Source of the DNA: Streptomyces sp. CB02414 | GTDB taxonomy: Bacteria; Actinomycetota; Actinomycetes; Streptomycetales; Streptomycetaceae | Assembly: GCF_001905385.1 (NCBI RefSeq) | Contig: NZ_LIPF01000007.1 | Location: 248,001 to 312,000 of the forward strand | DNA length: 64,000 nt | Reading direction: 5' to 3' | Shown: in pieces, positions 9,553 through 18,964 of the stretch | Layout: each line of letters starts with the position of its first letter | Numbering within the stretch: position 1 is the stretch's first letter | Notes under the pieces: generated by a model | Databases searched by the model: none | What the model was told of the DNA's origin: nothing | What the model saw: only the letters and a program-made list of their open reading frames with translations | Made by a program: the position numbers and the translations under genes

Positions 9553-10929
9553 GTGTCGGCACAGGACGACGGCGACGGCATCGACGAGGTGGCCGAGTTC
9601 GCGGCACTGCTGCGGGCGCTGAAGGAGCGCACGGACCGGAGCTACGGCTCGCTGGCCCGCCGTCTGGGCATGAACACCTCGACGCTCCACCGCTACTGCG
9701 CGGGCGACGCGGTGCCGCTCGGCTTCGCCCCCGTGGAACGCTTCGCGGCCCTGTGCGGGGCGACGTCGGAGCAGCGCCTGGAACTCCACCGCCGTTGGCT
9801 CCTGGCAGTGGCAGCCCGTCGCCGGCCTCGTACGGCGGGCGCGGCGAAGACCCCGCCCGACGCCACGGCGGCGGGAGCGGTGAACGACACGGCGGACGAC
9901 GGACCGGACCCAGCGGTGGAGGCCACCAACGGCCCGGTCGCCGAGACGTCGGCGACGCGTCGTGCCCCTTCCCTCACGCCCCCGCTTCCGCTTCCGCACC
10001 GCCCCTGGTACCGCCGCGGACGTCTCGTGGTCGGGCTGGCCTCCGTCTGTGCCGTACTCGCGACGCTCGGGACCCTGTCCGCGCTGCCGGACGGGCGGCG
10101 GGCCTCCGCCGACGGCCCTGCACGGGGCGCCGGTCCGACGGTGTCCGGTACGGCGGAGGCCAGGGCCTCTGAGCGACGGGGCGCCTCACCCAGCCCGAGC
10201 GGTACCCCCACCGCCGAGCGGCCTCCGGGCACCGCCACCCCGCAGAACGAGCCGGGCGCCTCCCGCCCGCCCGGCGCGACATCCGCCCCGCCCCCCGGCG
10301 AACAGCCCGCCGGGCTGCCGCTCACCTGGTCCGTCAACTCCCAGGAGTGGAAACTCGGTTGCGGCCACGACTACGTCATCGACAAGCCGCCGAGCCAGGT
10401 ACCCCCGCCCCCCGCCCCGCAGGACGCGGCGCCCTGGGCGGCGACGCAGAACGCGGCGCACGGTCGCGAAACGCTCGTGCAGCTGTCGGTGCAGGGGCGC
10501 AGCGAGACGGCCGTCGTGCTGGAGGCACTGCGCGTGCGCGTGGCCGGCCGTACGGCGCCGGCCGAGGGCAACGCCTACGCCATGGACCAGGGCTGCGGCG
10601 GCTCGGTCACTCCCCGGTACTTCGCCGTGGACCTGGACAAGGACCGCCCCATCGCCCGCGCGGTCGCCGGGAACGACTCCGGCACGCCGATCCCGGCCGT
10701 GCGCATGCCCTACCGTGTCTCGGCGAAGGACCCCGAGGTGCTGCTGGTCACGGCCGGGACCAGCTCGTGCGACTGCCGCTGGTACCTGGAGCTGGACTGG
10801 TCCTCCCAGGGCCGCAAGGGCACCGTGCGCATCGACGACGACGGCCGCCCGTTTCGCACCAGCGCCATCGACGGCCTGCCCCGGTACAGGTACGACACCC
10901 TGGATCGCCGGTGGGCGCCCTACGGGTAA
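9553..10929 (+). CDS. XRE-family regulator with one membrane segment and an extracytoplasmic domain
   Basis: A 458-residue protein from the GTG behind ggggggac; an in-frame ATG at 9493 is less likely. Residues 10-75 are a helix-turn-helix (SYGSLARRLGMNTSTLHRYC). A single transmembrane segment follows near residue 160 (RLVVGLASVCAVLATLGTLS), then a Pro/Ala/Gly-rich linker, and a C-terminal domain of about 200 residues with four Cys (LGCGHD, DQGCGG, SCDC) predicted outside the cell. This layout occurs in streptomycetes; its ligand is unknown. It may sense an outside signal and control itself and the divergent secreted protein. Confidence 0.85.
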   Translation: MSAQDDGDGIDEVAEFAALLRALKERTDRSYGSLARRLGMNTSTLHRYCAGDAVPLGFAPVERFAALCGATSEQRLELHRRWLLAVAARRRPRTAGAAKTPPDATAAGAVNDTADDGPDPAVEATNGPVAETSATRRAPSLTPPLPLPHRPWYRRGRLVVGLASVCAVLATLGTLSALPDGRRASADGPARGAGPTVSGTAEARASERRGASPSPSGTPTAERPPGTATPQNEPGASRPPGATSAPPPGEQPAGLPLTWSVNSQEWKLGCGHDYVIDKPPSQVPPPPAPQDAAPWAATQNAAHGRETLVQLSVQGRSETAVVLEALRVRVAGRTAPAEGNAYAMDQGCGGSVTPRYFAVDLDKDRPIARAVAGNDSGTPIPAVRMPYRVSAKDPEVLLVTAGTSSCDCRWYLELDWSSQGRKGTVRIDDDGRPFRTSAIDGLPRYRYDTLDRRWAPYG

Positions 10930-10943
10930 GTCCGGTCCGCTCC

Positions 10944-11600
10944 TTATGACCGCGGTGTACTGTCCGAGCGCCACGTGGTGAGACGGGGGTGTCCCGGCAG
11001 CTCGGCGCGGCCGGTGGCCCACAACAGGGTGCGCCAGGGATCCGCGCCGCCCGGCGCCTCCGGAAAGAGACGGGTGAGCACTCGCGAGCAGAGCGCGGAG
11101 GGCGGGGTCCAGGCAAGCCCGAGGCCTTCCGTCACATCGTGCATGTGCACCAGCGTTTCCTGCACACCGAGTGCCGCGAACCCTTCGGGGTCCGACACTC
11201 CGGCGGCGTGGTGGGCGCGGACCCGGGACGGCGTCGTACGCACCATGGCGACCAGTAGCGCGCCGCACGCCTCCAGCACCTGCAGCAGGCCGGCGGGACC
11301 CGCATCACGCTCCGCGTGGGCGAAGACCATGGGCCCTTCCGGCCTCTTCCGGCTCAACGCGAAAGGTACGTGGGTGTCCAGCGGCGGGCTCTGCGGCCCC
11401 AGTTGCACGGCGTAGTACAACAGGTCGTTGGCGATGTGCTCGACTGTCTCCCAGCAGTCCCACTCCAGCGAACCCGCCTTACCGCCCCACCTCTCCGGGG
11501 GTGCGCCCCGAAGGGTGCCCACGGCGAGCCGCACGGCAAGGTCGACGTCGTCCGCGGTGACCGGAGACAGGGCTGAACCGGATTCGACTGATCGAGACAT
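10944..11600 (-). CDS. DinB/mycothiol-dependent maleylpyruvate isomerase-like protein
   Basis: A 218-residue cytosolic protein with the four-helix DinB pattern: SLEWDCWETVEHIANDLLYY near residue 45 carries the first metal-binding His, and VQETLVHMHDVTEGLGLAWT near 160 carries the His pair. Family members bind zinc or nickel and many are mycothiol-dependent transferases or isomerases in actinomycetes. Convergent with the XRE gene 14 bases away. The substrate cannot be told. A GTG or TTG further upstream is possible, but the ATG fits the domain edge. Confidence 0.78.
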   Translation of the reverse strand: MSRSVESGSALSPVTADDVDLAVRLAVGTLRGAPPERWGGKAGSLEWDCWETVEHIANDLLYYAVQLGPQSPPLDTHVPFALSRKRPEGPMVFAHAERDAGPAGLLQVLEACGALLVAMVRTTPSRVRAHHAAGVSDPEGFAALGVQETLVHMHDVTEGLGLAWTPPSALCSRVLTRLFPEAPGGADPWRTLLWATGRAELPGHPRLTTWRSDSTPRS

Positions 11601-11812
11601 GACAGCACCGTATCCTCTACGCGCCGGCGCCATACACGACCGGTCACCTGCGCGGCCATGGGCGGCCGTCACACAGGACCCTCGGCAGCGCTGGACGTCG
11701 GGACCATGCCAATGGGGCATCGGGCGCCGGACGATGCAACACCGCGCGAAGTGCGGAATCCCACCACCCCCGGGCTCACCCACGTGACCCGCACTCCTCA
11801 GGAGACAGTCCC

Positions 11813-13285
11813 ATGTCACATCCGCACCTTCCGCGCCGCCTCGCCGGGGGTATCCGCCGCTGGGCCGCTGCGGCGGCGGGTGCCCTGGCCCTCACCGCCG
11901 GCCTCCTCGCGGTCGGCCCACCGGCGTCCGCCGCGGGTCTGACGCAGGTCTCCGGGTTCGGCACCAATCCCGGAAACCTGTCCATGCACGCGTACGTACC
12001 CGACGCCCTCCCGGCCGGTGCTCCACTCGTTCTCGCCCTGCACGGCTGCACACAGAGCGCGAGCGACTATCACGCCCACTCGGGTTGGTCCACGTTCGCC
12101 GACCGTTACGGATTCGCGGTGGTCTACCCCCAGACGAGCAGCGCCAACAACGCCAACTCCTGCTTCAACTGGTTCGAGGCGGGCGACAGCACCCGCGGTC
12201 GGGGCGAGGCCCTGTCGATCAAGCAGATGGCCGACAAGGCGGTCGCGGAGTACGGCAGCGACCCCGGACGCGTCTACATCACCGGCCTGTCGGCCGGCGG
12301 CGGCATGACGGCCAACATGCTCGCCGCCTACCCCGACATCTTCGACGGCGGATCAATCGCCTCGGGCCTGCCCGCACGCTGCGCCGAGGCGCTGACCGCG
12401 GCCTACACCTGCATGTACAGCCCACCGGACAGGACGCCCGCGCAGTGGGGAGACCTCGTGCGCTCCGCCGCCCCCGCGGGCACCGCCTCCTGGCCGCGCG
12501 TGACGATCTGGCAGGGCACCGCCGACACCACCGTCCGGCCCGCCAACGCCACCGAACTGCGCGACCAGTGGACGAATGTGTGGGGCATCGGGCAGACACC
12601 CTCCGACACCCGGAACCTCACCGGCGGCACCACCGTGACGACGTACGACGACGCGTCCGGCCGGCCCGCGGTCGAGGTGTACTCGGTCTCCGGCATGGCC
12701 CACGGACTCGCCGTCGACCCCGGCAGCGGAGCCGAGCAGTGCGGCACCGCCGGAAGCTACTACCTCGACACCATCTGCTCCAGCTACCACACCGCCCACT
12801 TCTGGGGCCTCGACGGCGACGGCGGCGAGAATCCGGGAACGCTGCCCGCCCCCGCCGGGCTGACCGTCACCGCGACCACCGACACGACCGTCGCCCTGGC
12901 CTGGGAAGCAGTCGCCGGAGCGACCTCCTACACCGTCCACCGCAACGGCACCAAGGTGAGCACCACCTCGTCCTCCCACTACACCGACACCGGCCTGGCC
13001 ACCGGCACCACCTACAGCTACACCGTGGCCGCCGCCGACTCCGCGGGCACGGCCGGCGCGGCTTCCCCGGCGGTCACCGCGACCACCAGCGGGTACACGC
13101 CCACGTGCCACACGGCGAGCAACTACGACCACACCACGGCCGGAAGGGCCTACGCGAGCGGCGGCCTCACCTTCGCCAAGGGTTCCGGCCAGGCCATGGG
13201 ACTGTGGAACACGTTCACCATCCACACCCTTCAGCAGACCGCGCCCGGCCACTACGTGATCGCCGACGACGGGTGTCCAGCCTGA
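11813..13285 (+). CDS. Secreted PHB depolymerase-family esterase with fibronectin III domain
   Basis: A 490-residue exported enzyme. Signal peptide 1-40 (RRWAAAAAGALALTAGLLA, cleavage near ASA-AG). The alpha/beta-hydrolase domain covers 40-340, with the oxyanion segment LALHGCTQ, nucleophile Ser160 in GLSAGGG and a late His in SGMAHGLAVD. A fibronectin type III domain follows (about 345-430, PAPAGLTVTATTDTTVALAW), then a C-terminal 60-residue module (CHTASNYDHTTAGRAYASGG) found on streptomycete polysaccharide- and polyester-degrading enzymes. Likely acts on polyhydroxyalkanoates or plant esters. The start has ggagacag upstream. Confidence 0.93.
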   Translation: MSHPHLPRRLAGGIRRWAAAAAGALALTAGLLAVGPPASAAGLTQVSGFGTNPGNLSMHAYVPDALPAGAPLVLALHGCTQSASDYHAHSGWSTFADRYGFAVVYPQTSSANNANSCFNWFEAGDSTRGRGEALSIKQMADKAVAEYGSDPGRVYITGLSAGGGMTANMLAAYPDIFDGGSIASGLPARCAEALTAAYTCMYSPPDRTPAQWGDLVRSAAPAGTASWPRVTIWQGTADTTVRPANATELRDQWTNVWGIGQTPSDTRNLTGGTTVTTYDDASGRPAVEVYSVSGMAHGLAVDPGSGAEQCGTAGSYYLDTICSSYHTAHFWGLDGDGGENPGTLPAPAGLTVTATTDTTVALAWEAVAGATSYTVHRNGTKVSTTSSSHYTDTGLATGTTYSYTVAAADSAGTAGAASPAVTATTSGYTPTCHTASNYDHTTAGRAYASGGLTFAKGSGQAMGLWNTFTIHTLQQTAPGHYVIADDGCPA

Positions 13286-13379
13286 CGGCGGATGAGGGGC
13301 GACTCAGGCACTGCGCGGCCAGGCGAGCGGTCCCCGGCGTGGCGCCGAACGATGGTGCCGACTGCGACATTCTGAGATG

Positions 13380-14609
13380 TCACCTCCGGGAAGGAGAGTC
13401 TTCGGCGTCGGCGTCTTCCCCCTTCGGCACCGTGGCGACGGACTGAGGCGGCAGGGAGGGCTCCGACAGGGTTCTGAACAGCAGCCAGGCCAGCACAGGC
13501 ATCAGGATCAGCGGGGTCAGGGCCGTCTGGAGTGTCGTCCGGTCGGCCAGCGTGCCGATGACCGGGCTGCTCAAGCCGCCGATGCTCACGGTGAGTCCGA
13601 GCGTGATACCACTGGCGGTGCCGATCCGCGAGGGCAGATAGTCCTGACCGAGGGTCACCTGGAGCGAGAAGGGGACGTACAGTCCGACCGAGGTCAGGAC
13701 GACGAACGCGTAGAGGGACGGTCCCGGGACGAGGACCAGTCCGGCGATCGATGCGGCGGTCGCCAGGTACGACCAGCGCGAGACTCGGACCCGGTCCCAG
13801 CGGTTGGCCAGCCAACCGCCGAGAACGCTGCCGACCGCACCTCCCAGGTACAGCAGGAACAGCGCGGCCGTGCCGGCGTTCCTGCTGCCGTCCATGCGCT
13901 CGGCGGCGTAGAGCGAGATGAACGTGCTGAGGCCGACGAACGCGATGGAGCGGCACACCACGGCCAGGGAGAGCCGCACGAACGACGCGGTGTCGTCCCG
14001 CGTCCGCACGGAGGGCTTGGCCGTGTCGGACAACCGGGACTCCAGTGTGCGCAGCACGGGCAGGCACAGCGCGGCACCGACCGCGGCCGGCAGCAGGAGC
14101 AGCGGTGTCAGCCGTAGCCCGCCGACGGCTACCACGGCGGCGACGGTGAGCGGCGCCAGCGCGAAGCCTAGATTGCCGCCGAGCGAGAACCATCCCATCG
14201 CGCTGTGACTGCCGCCGCCGGCGACCCTGGCCACCCGCGCGGCCTCGGGGTGGTACGCCGCCACTCCGATCCCGGAAACCGCGACGACCGTGAGCGTGAG
14301 GACGTACGACTCGCTCAGCCCGCTCAGTGCGATGCCCAGACCCGCGAGCAGGGTGCTGACCGGGAGCAGCCAGGTTCCGGCCCGGCGGTCGGTGAGCACG
14401 CCGAAGAGAGGCTGAGCCACCGAGGACAGCAACGAGGCCGCGAGCACGATCCCCGAGACGGCGGCATAACTGTAGGCGCGCTCGGAGACGAAGAAGGGCA
14501 CGAGGGCGGCAACGGCCCCCTGGTAGACATCGACGCAGCCGTGCCCGACGGACAGCAGAGTGATCGAGCGGTTTCTTCGCACCTCGTCATCCTGTGTCGT
14601 GCTCGGCAC
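13380..14609 (-). CDS. MFS transporter, fosmidomycin-resistance (Fsr)-like
   Basis: A roughly 409-residue, twelve-segment transporter. The N-terminus RRNRSITLLSVGHGCVDVYQ and the FGVLTDRRAG loop match Fsr-like efflux proteins. Starts: GTG at 14609 (GGAAG six bases upstream) or GTG at 14579 (AGGA seven bases upstream); both keep all membrane segments. It faces the AraC gene across only 27 bases, so the two promoters overlap and the AraC protein probably controls both. The substrate is unknown. Confidence 0.88.
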   Translation of the reverse strand: MPSTTQDDEVRRNRSITLLSVGHGCVDVYQGAVAALVPFFVSERAYSYAAVSGIVLAASLLSSVAQPLFGVLTDRRAGTWLLPVSTLLAGLGIALSGLSESYVLTLTVVAVSGIGVAAYHPEAARVARVAGGGSHSAMGWFSLGGNLGFALAPLTVAAVVAVGGLRLTPLLLLPAAVGAALCLPVLRTLESRLSDTAKPSVRTRDDTASFVRLSLAVVCRSIAFVGLSTFISLYAAERMDGSRNAGTAALFLLYLGGAVGSVLGGWLANRWDRVRVSRWSYLATAASIAGLVLVPGPSLYAFVVLTSVGLYVPFSLQVTLGQDYLPSRIGTASGITLGLTVSIGGLSSPVIGTLADRTTLQTALTPLILMPVLAWLLFRTLSEPSLPPQSVATVPKGEDADAEDSPSRR

Positions 14610-14636
14610 GTCGCGCTTCCGATAAACTGCCAGACA

Positions 14637-15377
14637 ATGACGGAAGTCCGCCATACACCTGTGGCTCCCACCCGTACCCAGCGCCTGGCCGCCGGTGGGG
14701 AGATCGACGCGCACCGTCACGACGACCACCAGATCGTCTACGCGGGCCGGGGAGTACTGACCGTGTCCACCGGCGCCGGTTCCTGGGTCGCCCCGGCGAC
14801 ACGCGCCATCTGGGTTCCGGCCGGCACCGTCCACGCCCATCAGGCACACGGTGACCTGGAACTGCACCTGGTCGGGCTGCCCGCGCGGGAAAACCCCCTG
14901 CGCCTGGACGTCCCCGCCGTGCTCGCGGTGAGTCCGCTGCTGCGCGAACTGATCATCGCCCACACCCGCACCGAGGACCACGGAAGCCCGGAGTCGACGC
15001 GACTGCGCGGCGTCCTCCTCGACCAGCTGCGGATCTCGGTGCACCAGCCCCTGCACCTGCCGACCCCGTCCCACCCGTTGCTGCGCGCGCTCTGCGACCT
15101 CCTTCGCGCCGACCCTTCGGACAACCGCACCCTCGCCGAACTGGGCCGGGAGGTCGGGGCGAGCGATCGCACCCTCTCCCGCCTGTTCGGCAGGGACCTC
15201 GGGATGACCTTCCCTCAGTGGCGCACTCAGCTGCGCTTGCACCGGGCGCTGGTACTTCTGGCCGAGCACACGCCCGTGGCCCAGGTCGCGAACGAGTGCG
15301 GGTGGTCGTCCACCAGCGCCTTCATCGACGTGTTCCGCCGAGCGTTCGGCCACACCCCGGGGACGCACGCGCGGTGA
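14637..15377 (+). CDS. AraC-family regulator with N-terminal cupin domain
   Basis: A 246-residue protein. Residues 15-95 form a cupin-like sensor (AHRHDDHQIVYAGRGVLTVS) and residues 150-246 the double helix-turn-helix (NRTLAELGREVGASDRTLSR; VAQVANECGWSSTSAFIDVF). Divergent from the MFS transporter, its probable target. The length is normal for the cupin-AraC class. The longer upstream open frame runs antisense through the transporter gene and is not used. Confidence 0.92.
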   Translation: MTEVRHTPVAPTRTQRLAAGGEIDAHRHDDHQIVYAGRGVLTVSTGAGSWVAPATRAIWVPAGTVHAHQAHGDLELHLVGLPARENPLRLDVPAVLAVSPLLRELIIAHTRTEDHGSPESTRLRGVLLDQLRISVHQPLHLPTPSHPLLRALCDLLRADPSDNRTLAELGREVGASDRTLSRLFGRDLGMTFPQWRTQLRLHRALVLLAEHTPVAQVANECGWSSTSAFIDVFRRAFGHTPGTHAR

Positions 15378-15407
15378 CCGCCGCCGGCCGGGACAGCGTG
15401 CTGATGT

Positions 15408-15809
15408 TCAACGGCCGTCGCACGGGTCGCCGCCCGCGGGTACCGGCACGGTGTCGACCGCCAGACAGGAGGAGTACACCCGTGGAGGTGCAGGCCGCGG
15501 CTTCGGGTCCGCCTCGGCACTGACAACGAAGTGGTCGCGGAGCTCGTCGCCGCAGTCGTCCGCGCCGACCCGGGTTCGGGTGAACACCAGACCCTCGTCC
15601 TGACCCTCCTCCTGGGCCTTGTCCAACTGCCTCTCGACGTCCGCGATGTACTCGGCGCACTCGGCGCTGACGGTCTCTTCGCGTCTGTCGGGCTGCGGGT
15701 CGGGCGCCGGGGAGCTGGTCAGTGCGGCGGTGGCGGTGATACCGGCCGCGCACATCACCGCCAAGGCGGCGACCCACACCCGGCGGCTTCTCCGTAACAG
15801 CTTCAGCAT
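15408..15809 (-). CDS. Small membrane-anchored or secreted protein, unknown
   Basis: A 133-residue protein with one N-terminal hydrophobic segment (VWVAALAVMCAAGITATAAL) after a basic start, and a polar exported part with four Cys (SAECAEY, DDCGDE, SSCLAV, DPCDGR) that could form two disulfides. AGGA lies seven bases before the ATG. No family recognised. Convergent with the AraC gene. Confidence 0.7.
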   Translation of the reverse strand: MLKLLRRSRRVWVAALAVMCAAGITATAALTSSPAPDPQPDRREETVSAECAEYIADVERQLDKAQEEGQDEGLVFTRTRVGADDCGDELRDHFVVSAEADPKPRPAPPRVYSSCLAVDTVPVPAGGDPCDGR

Positions 15810-15944
15810 CCGTACATCCTATGAGCGCCGCACGGGCCGGCCCGAAGGAGCCCTTGGCCGGTCAGGACCCCCGTTGCGCGAGCACGGAGGACGGCAACCG
15901 CACCTGGACACACCGACTCCTGGCAGCCGCTCCCTTCCTGCGGT

Positions 15945-16667
15945 TCACGCGGCAACAGCCCGGATGCGGAGCGTCAGTCCGTCCGGGCTGGTCAGCCGCT
16001 GCTCGCCGGCGTGATCGGGACCGTCCGGCATCCGGTGGCCCACACCGCGTGCGCGGGCCGCCACGGCGTCCGGGTCGTCGACGGCGACGACGAGCTCCCA
16101 GCGAGGTGCGGGCTCCTCGGGGCCGTGCGTCGCAACGAAGTCGGCGCAGCTGGGGACTGTGCCGAGCATGTCCCGGTAGAAGCGGCGGGCCTGCTCGGGG
16201 CGGGGGCAGGCAAGGACCATGCGCTGGGGTGTGCGCGCCGACGGAGACCATCGGTTGGAGGGATGTGTCTGCCACAGGGAGAAGGCCGCGCCCACGGGAT
16301 CGATCAGGGTGGCGATGCGGCCCTGGTTCCCGGCATCGAACGGCGCGAGCACGAGTTGGGCACCGGCCGCGGTGGCGGCTTCCGTGCGGGCCTCGACGTC
16401 ATCGACGGCCAGGTAGTAGGCGATGTGCGCAGGAGTGCCCGGCGGATAGAGCGGAGAGCTGAGGTCGCTCACGCCGCCGATCTGATGGCCGTCGGCCAGG
16501 ATTTTGGTCGCTCGGCGCCAGTCGCTTTCCTCCACGGCGAAGCGCCACCCCAGCACAGCGGAGAAGAAGGCTTCCGTGCCCGGCACATCGTGCGTCTTGA
16601 CGTCCATCCAGCAGAACTCGCACAACGCACCGAGACCGGATTCGCGGTGCGCGTCCGCCGAAGTCAC
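15945..16667 (-). CDS. VOC (glyoxalase/bleomycin-resistance) family protein with two VOC repeats
   Basis: A 240-residue protein. Its GTG overlaps the TGA of the SMI1-like gene upstream (GTGA), so the two are translationally coupled. Two beta-alpha-beta-beta-beta modules: 15-120 (CEFCWMDVKTHDVPGTEAFF, with LIDPVGAAFSLWQ) and 130-240 (RMVLACPRPEQARRFYRDML, with TSPDGLTLRI). Streptomycete two-module VOC proteins are mostly uncharacterised. A longer frame upstream is antisense noise within the SMI1 gene. Confidence 0.85.
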   Translation of the reverse strand: MTSADAHRESGLGALCEFCWMDVKTHDVPGTEAFFSAVLGWRFAVEESDWRRATKILADGHQIGGVSDLSSPLYPPGTPAHIAYYLAVDDVEARTEAATAAGAQLVLAPFDAGNQGRIATLIDPVGAAFSLWQTHPSNRWSPSARTPQRMVLACPRPEQARRFYRDMLGTVPSCADFVATHGPEEPAPRWELVVAVDDPDAVAARARGVGHRMPDGPDHAGEQRLTSPDGLTLRIRAVAA

Positions 16668-17347
16668 TCGATCCGCCAGTCGAGGCGATACACCGGCTCT
16701 CCGTCGATCACCACGGGCACCGCGAACATGCTTGGCACGGTGATGGTCGGAGGGACTTCGATCACTTGGGGAACGTGCCGGTACGTTCGCCCGCTCCCCC
16801 GGACACCCGAGCCGGATTCGAGACCGTCCGCGATCTCGGCGAACATGCTCGCCAGGTTCTCCCAAAGGATCATGCCCCATGCGTCGGAGCCTTCACAGTC
16901 GATCTCCCGGACCGTTCCGTAGGTGTCGCCGGGCCGGTGATCGACCGCGAGGTACTCCCCGGTGTTGGTGACCGCGAGGGGAACCCAGAACTCGTACGCG
17001 TTCGGCGGGTCCCACGGCCCTTCGGGCCCTTCGGGCTCCAGCCCGTCATCCGTGAACGCGCTACGGAATTCCTCGAACATCTCCCCGAACCACTGTGGCC
17101 CGTCCTCCATCCCCTCCGCCCTGATCGGGGAGTACCGGAACGGCCAGATGGAACACTCTCGCAGGGCACCGTCATGAATTCCGAGCCATTGCACCAATTG
17201 CGGGTGAAGCGGATACGGGACGGCGTCCTTGAGGGACCGGAGGGCCTCTTGAGAGACCGGGGGATACAGGGCATCGAGGTCGGCGGTGCACTGGTGCTGC
17301 TGGAGCCAGTTCTCGATACGGGACCAAGCTCGTACGACATCGCTCAT
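16664..17347 (-). CDS. SMI1/KNR4 family protein
   Basis: A 227-residue cytosolic acidic protein with the SMI1/KNR4 pattern: an N-terminal helix (VVRAWSRIENWLQQH), PPVSQEALRSLKDAVPYPLH, LVQWLGIHDGALRECSIWPF and the strand FWVPLAVTNTGEYLAVDHRP. The superfamily includes many immunity proteins against polymorphic toxins and some regulators. No toxin gene is near, so its role is open. Coupled to the VOC gene downstream by a four-base overlap. Confidence 0.85.
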   Translation of the reverse strand: MSDVVRAWSRIENWLQQHQCTADLDALYPPVSQEALRSLKDAVPYPLHPQLVQWLGIHDGALRECSIWPFRYSPIRAEGMEDGPQWFGEMFEEFRSAFTDDGLEPEGPEGPWDPPNAYEFWVPLAVTNTGEYLAVDHRPGDTYGTVREIDCEGSDAWGMILWENLASMFAEIADGLESGSGVRGSGRTYRHVPQVIEVPPTITVPSMFAVPVVIDGEPVYRLDWRIE

Positions 17348-17415
17348 GGCGTTCGCCGGACGACCTGGACGTCCGCCACTGTGTCAGCCCGGAAGATCAT
17401 GTCGCGTCGCATCCC

Positions 17416-18015
17416 TCAGGCATCGGGGTCGCGCAGGCCGACGCAGTCCAAGGCCCAGAAGGCCTCCGAGTAGACGAAAGTGCCCGACATCCATGGTTCG
17501 TGCGCGGACAACCGGGCAACCTGAAACGCGGCGTCGGGGATACGCAGCGACGGCGAACGGAAGCCCACAGCGCCCGCGGGCTCGAAGCCGCGCGTGCCGT
17601 AGTAGCGCGGCGAGCCCTCCAGGAACACCAACGGCACACCCTGACTGTCGGCCGCCTGGAGAGCGTGGGCGACGAGCCGCGTACCGATCCCCTGGCGCTG
17701 GAACTCCGGGACCACGCCCAGCGGTGACAGCGACAGGACGTCCACGATCCGGCGCGGAGCGTCCAACCGCGTCGCGCTCAGCAGGACATGCCCGACGACC
17801 CGGTCATCAACGACGGCGACGAAGGACATGGGCGCCAATGCGGCCTCCGCAACGCGAAGCGCCTCCACGAGCCCGGGAACCCGAACGCTGTCACCGAAAG
17901 CGCGCGTATGAACCTCGCGCACCTCTCGGTGATCGTCCGGGGTCTCCTGCCGGATCACCAGCCCCGCACTGGCGGGACCGACCCGGGAGCCTGCGGGTGC
18001 ACCGTGTGATGTCAT
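17416..18015 (-). CDS. GNAT family N-acetyltransferase
   Basis: A 199-residue protein with the acetyl-CoA loop VVPEFQRQGIGTRLVAHALQ near residue 100 and the C-terminal LVFLEGSPRYYGTRGFEPAG. This form resembles YhbS-like acetyltransferases. The ATG at 18015 is preferred over a TTG at 18057, which has no ribosome site. The substrate is unknown. Confidence 0.85.
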   Translation of the reverse strand: MTSHGAPAGSRVGPASAGLVIRQETPDDHREVREVHTRAFGDSVRVPGLVEALRVAEAALAPMSFVAVVDDRVVGHVLLSATRLDAPRRIVDVLSLSPLGVVPEFQRQGIGTRLVAHALQAADSQGVPLVFLEGSPRYYGTRGFEPAGAVGFRSPSLRIPDAAFQVARLSAHEPWMSGTFVYSEAFWALDCVGLRDPDA

Positions 18016-18044
18016 GGCCGCGAGGATAGATCGCGGGACGGCTC

Positions 18045-18329
18045 GTGCGCGAGGCAATTAGGCACCGGGTCGGGATCGCTCGGGGAAGCAGGCGAGAGCC
18101 GCTGGGGCCGACCGTCATGCGCGGGGTGCATCGCGGTCCTGCCGGAATCGATGGCCGGGGCAGATCCGCTTGTCTGGTCACCCGCTACGACGATGTGCGC
18201 CAGGCACCTCTGGATACCAGGGCTTCGCCCTGCCGCCGCGCTCGACGCCAACCTCCTCAACACGCGGACGTTCCGCCGATGAGTGTCCGGCGTTTCCGCG
18301 GTCTACCCCATCGACGAAGGGAGCCCACC
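18045..18329 (+). pseudogene. Gene-poor stretch with a possible cytochrome P450 relic
   Basis: About 314 bases lie between the GNAT gene and the next start. On the + strand around 18165-18225 one frame reads GRSACLVTRYDDVRQAPLDT, close to the early P450 segment (W-L-V-T-R-Y-x-D-V-R-x-x-L-x-D-x-R). Nothing before or after continues a P450, so at most this is a short remnant. Otherwise I see no gene here, only the AAGGGAG ribosome site of the next gene. Confidence 0.3.
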
Positions 18330-18935
18330 ATGCGCAAGATCATCGTTTGCACGTTCCTGACACTGGATGGCGTCATGCAGGCGCCGGGCAGTCCGGACGA
18401 GGACGCTCAGAGCGGCTTCGAGCACGGCGGCTGGCAGAAGCCGGTGGCCGACGACGAGGTCGGCACGGCCATCGCCGGTTGGTACCAGCACTCCGACGCG
18501 ATGCTGCTCGGCCGCAGGACGTATGAGATCTTCGCGTCGTACTGGCCGACCGCCGATCCCGCCAACCCGTTCACCGACCGGATGAACAGCATGCACAAGT
18601 ACGTGGCGTCCCGGACCCTGACCTCCGTCGAGTGGCAGAATTCCACGCTGCTGAGCGGCGACATCGTCGATGCCGTACGCAAGCTGAAGGCGTCCGAGGG
18701 CGGCGGCATCAACGTCGTGGGCAGCGGCGACCTCGCCCAGACCCTCATGCGACACAGCCTCGTCGACGAGTACCGGCTGACCATCCATCCGGTGATCATC
18801 GGCACGGGCAAGCGTCTGTTCGCCGACGGAGCCGTCCCCACTGCGCTGGAGCCGGTCAGCGTCTCGACGACGAAGGGCGGCACCGTGGTCGGCGTCTACC
18901 GGCCGAATGGCGAGCCCGGCTACGACAGCTACTGA
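18330..18935 (+). CDS. Dihydrofolate reductase-like (RibD C-terminal) protein
   Basis: A 201-residue cytosolic protein started at the ATG behind AAGGGAG with seven bases of spacing. It has KIIVCTFLTLDGVMQAPG, MLLGRRTYEIFASYW, GGGINVVGSGDLAQTLMRH and EYRLTIHPVIIGTGKRLF, the typical landmarks of YwjB/RibD-C proteins. These bind NADPH, but their substrate is mostly unknown. Convergent with the membrane protein gene at 18965. Confidence 0.9.
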   Translation: MRKIIVCTFLTLDGVMQAPGSPDEDAQSGFEHGGWQKPVADDEVGTAIAGWYQHSDAMLLGRRTYEIFASYWPTADPANPFTDRMNSMHKYVASRTLTSVEWQNSTLLSGDIVDAVRKLKASEGGGINVVGSGDLAQTLMRHSLVDEYRLTIHPVIIGTGKRLFADGAVPTALEPVSVSTTKGGTVVGVYRPNGEPGYDSY

Positions 18936-18964
18936 CAAGGTGCCCGCTCGGCACACCGCGGTGG

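Noticed and set aside
8233..9999. 588-codon complementary-strand frame across the secreted and XRE genes
   Set aside because: It crosses a strong terminator and two genes with good starts; Arg-rich shadow sequence.
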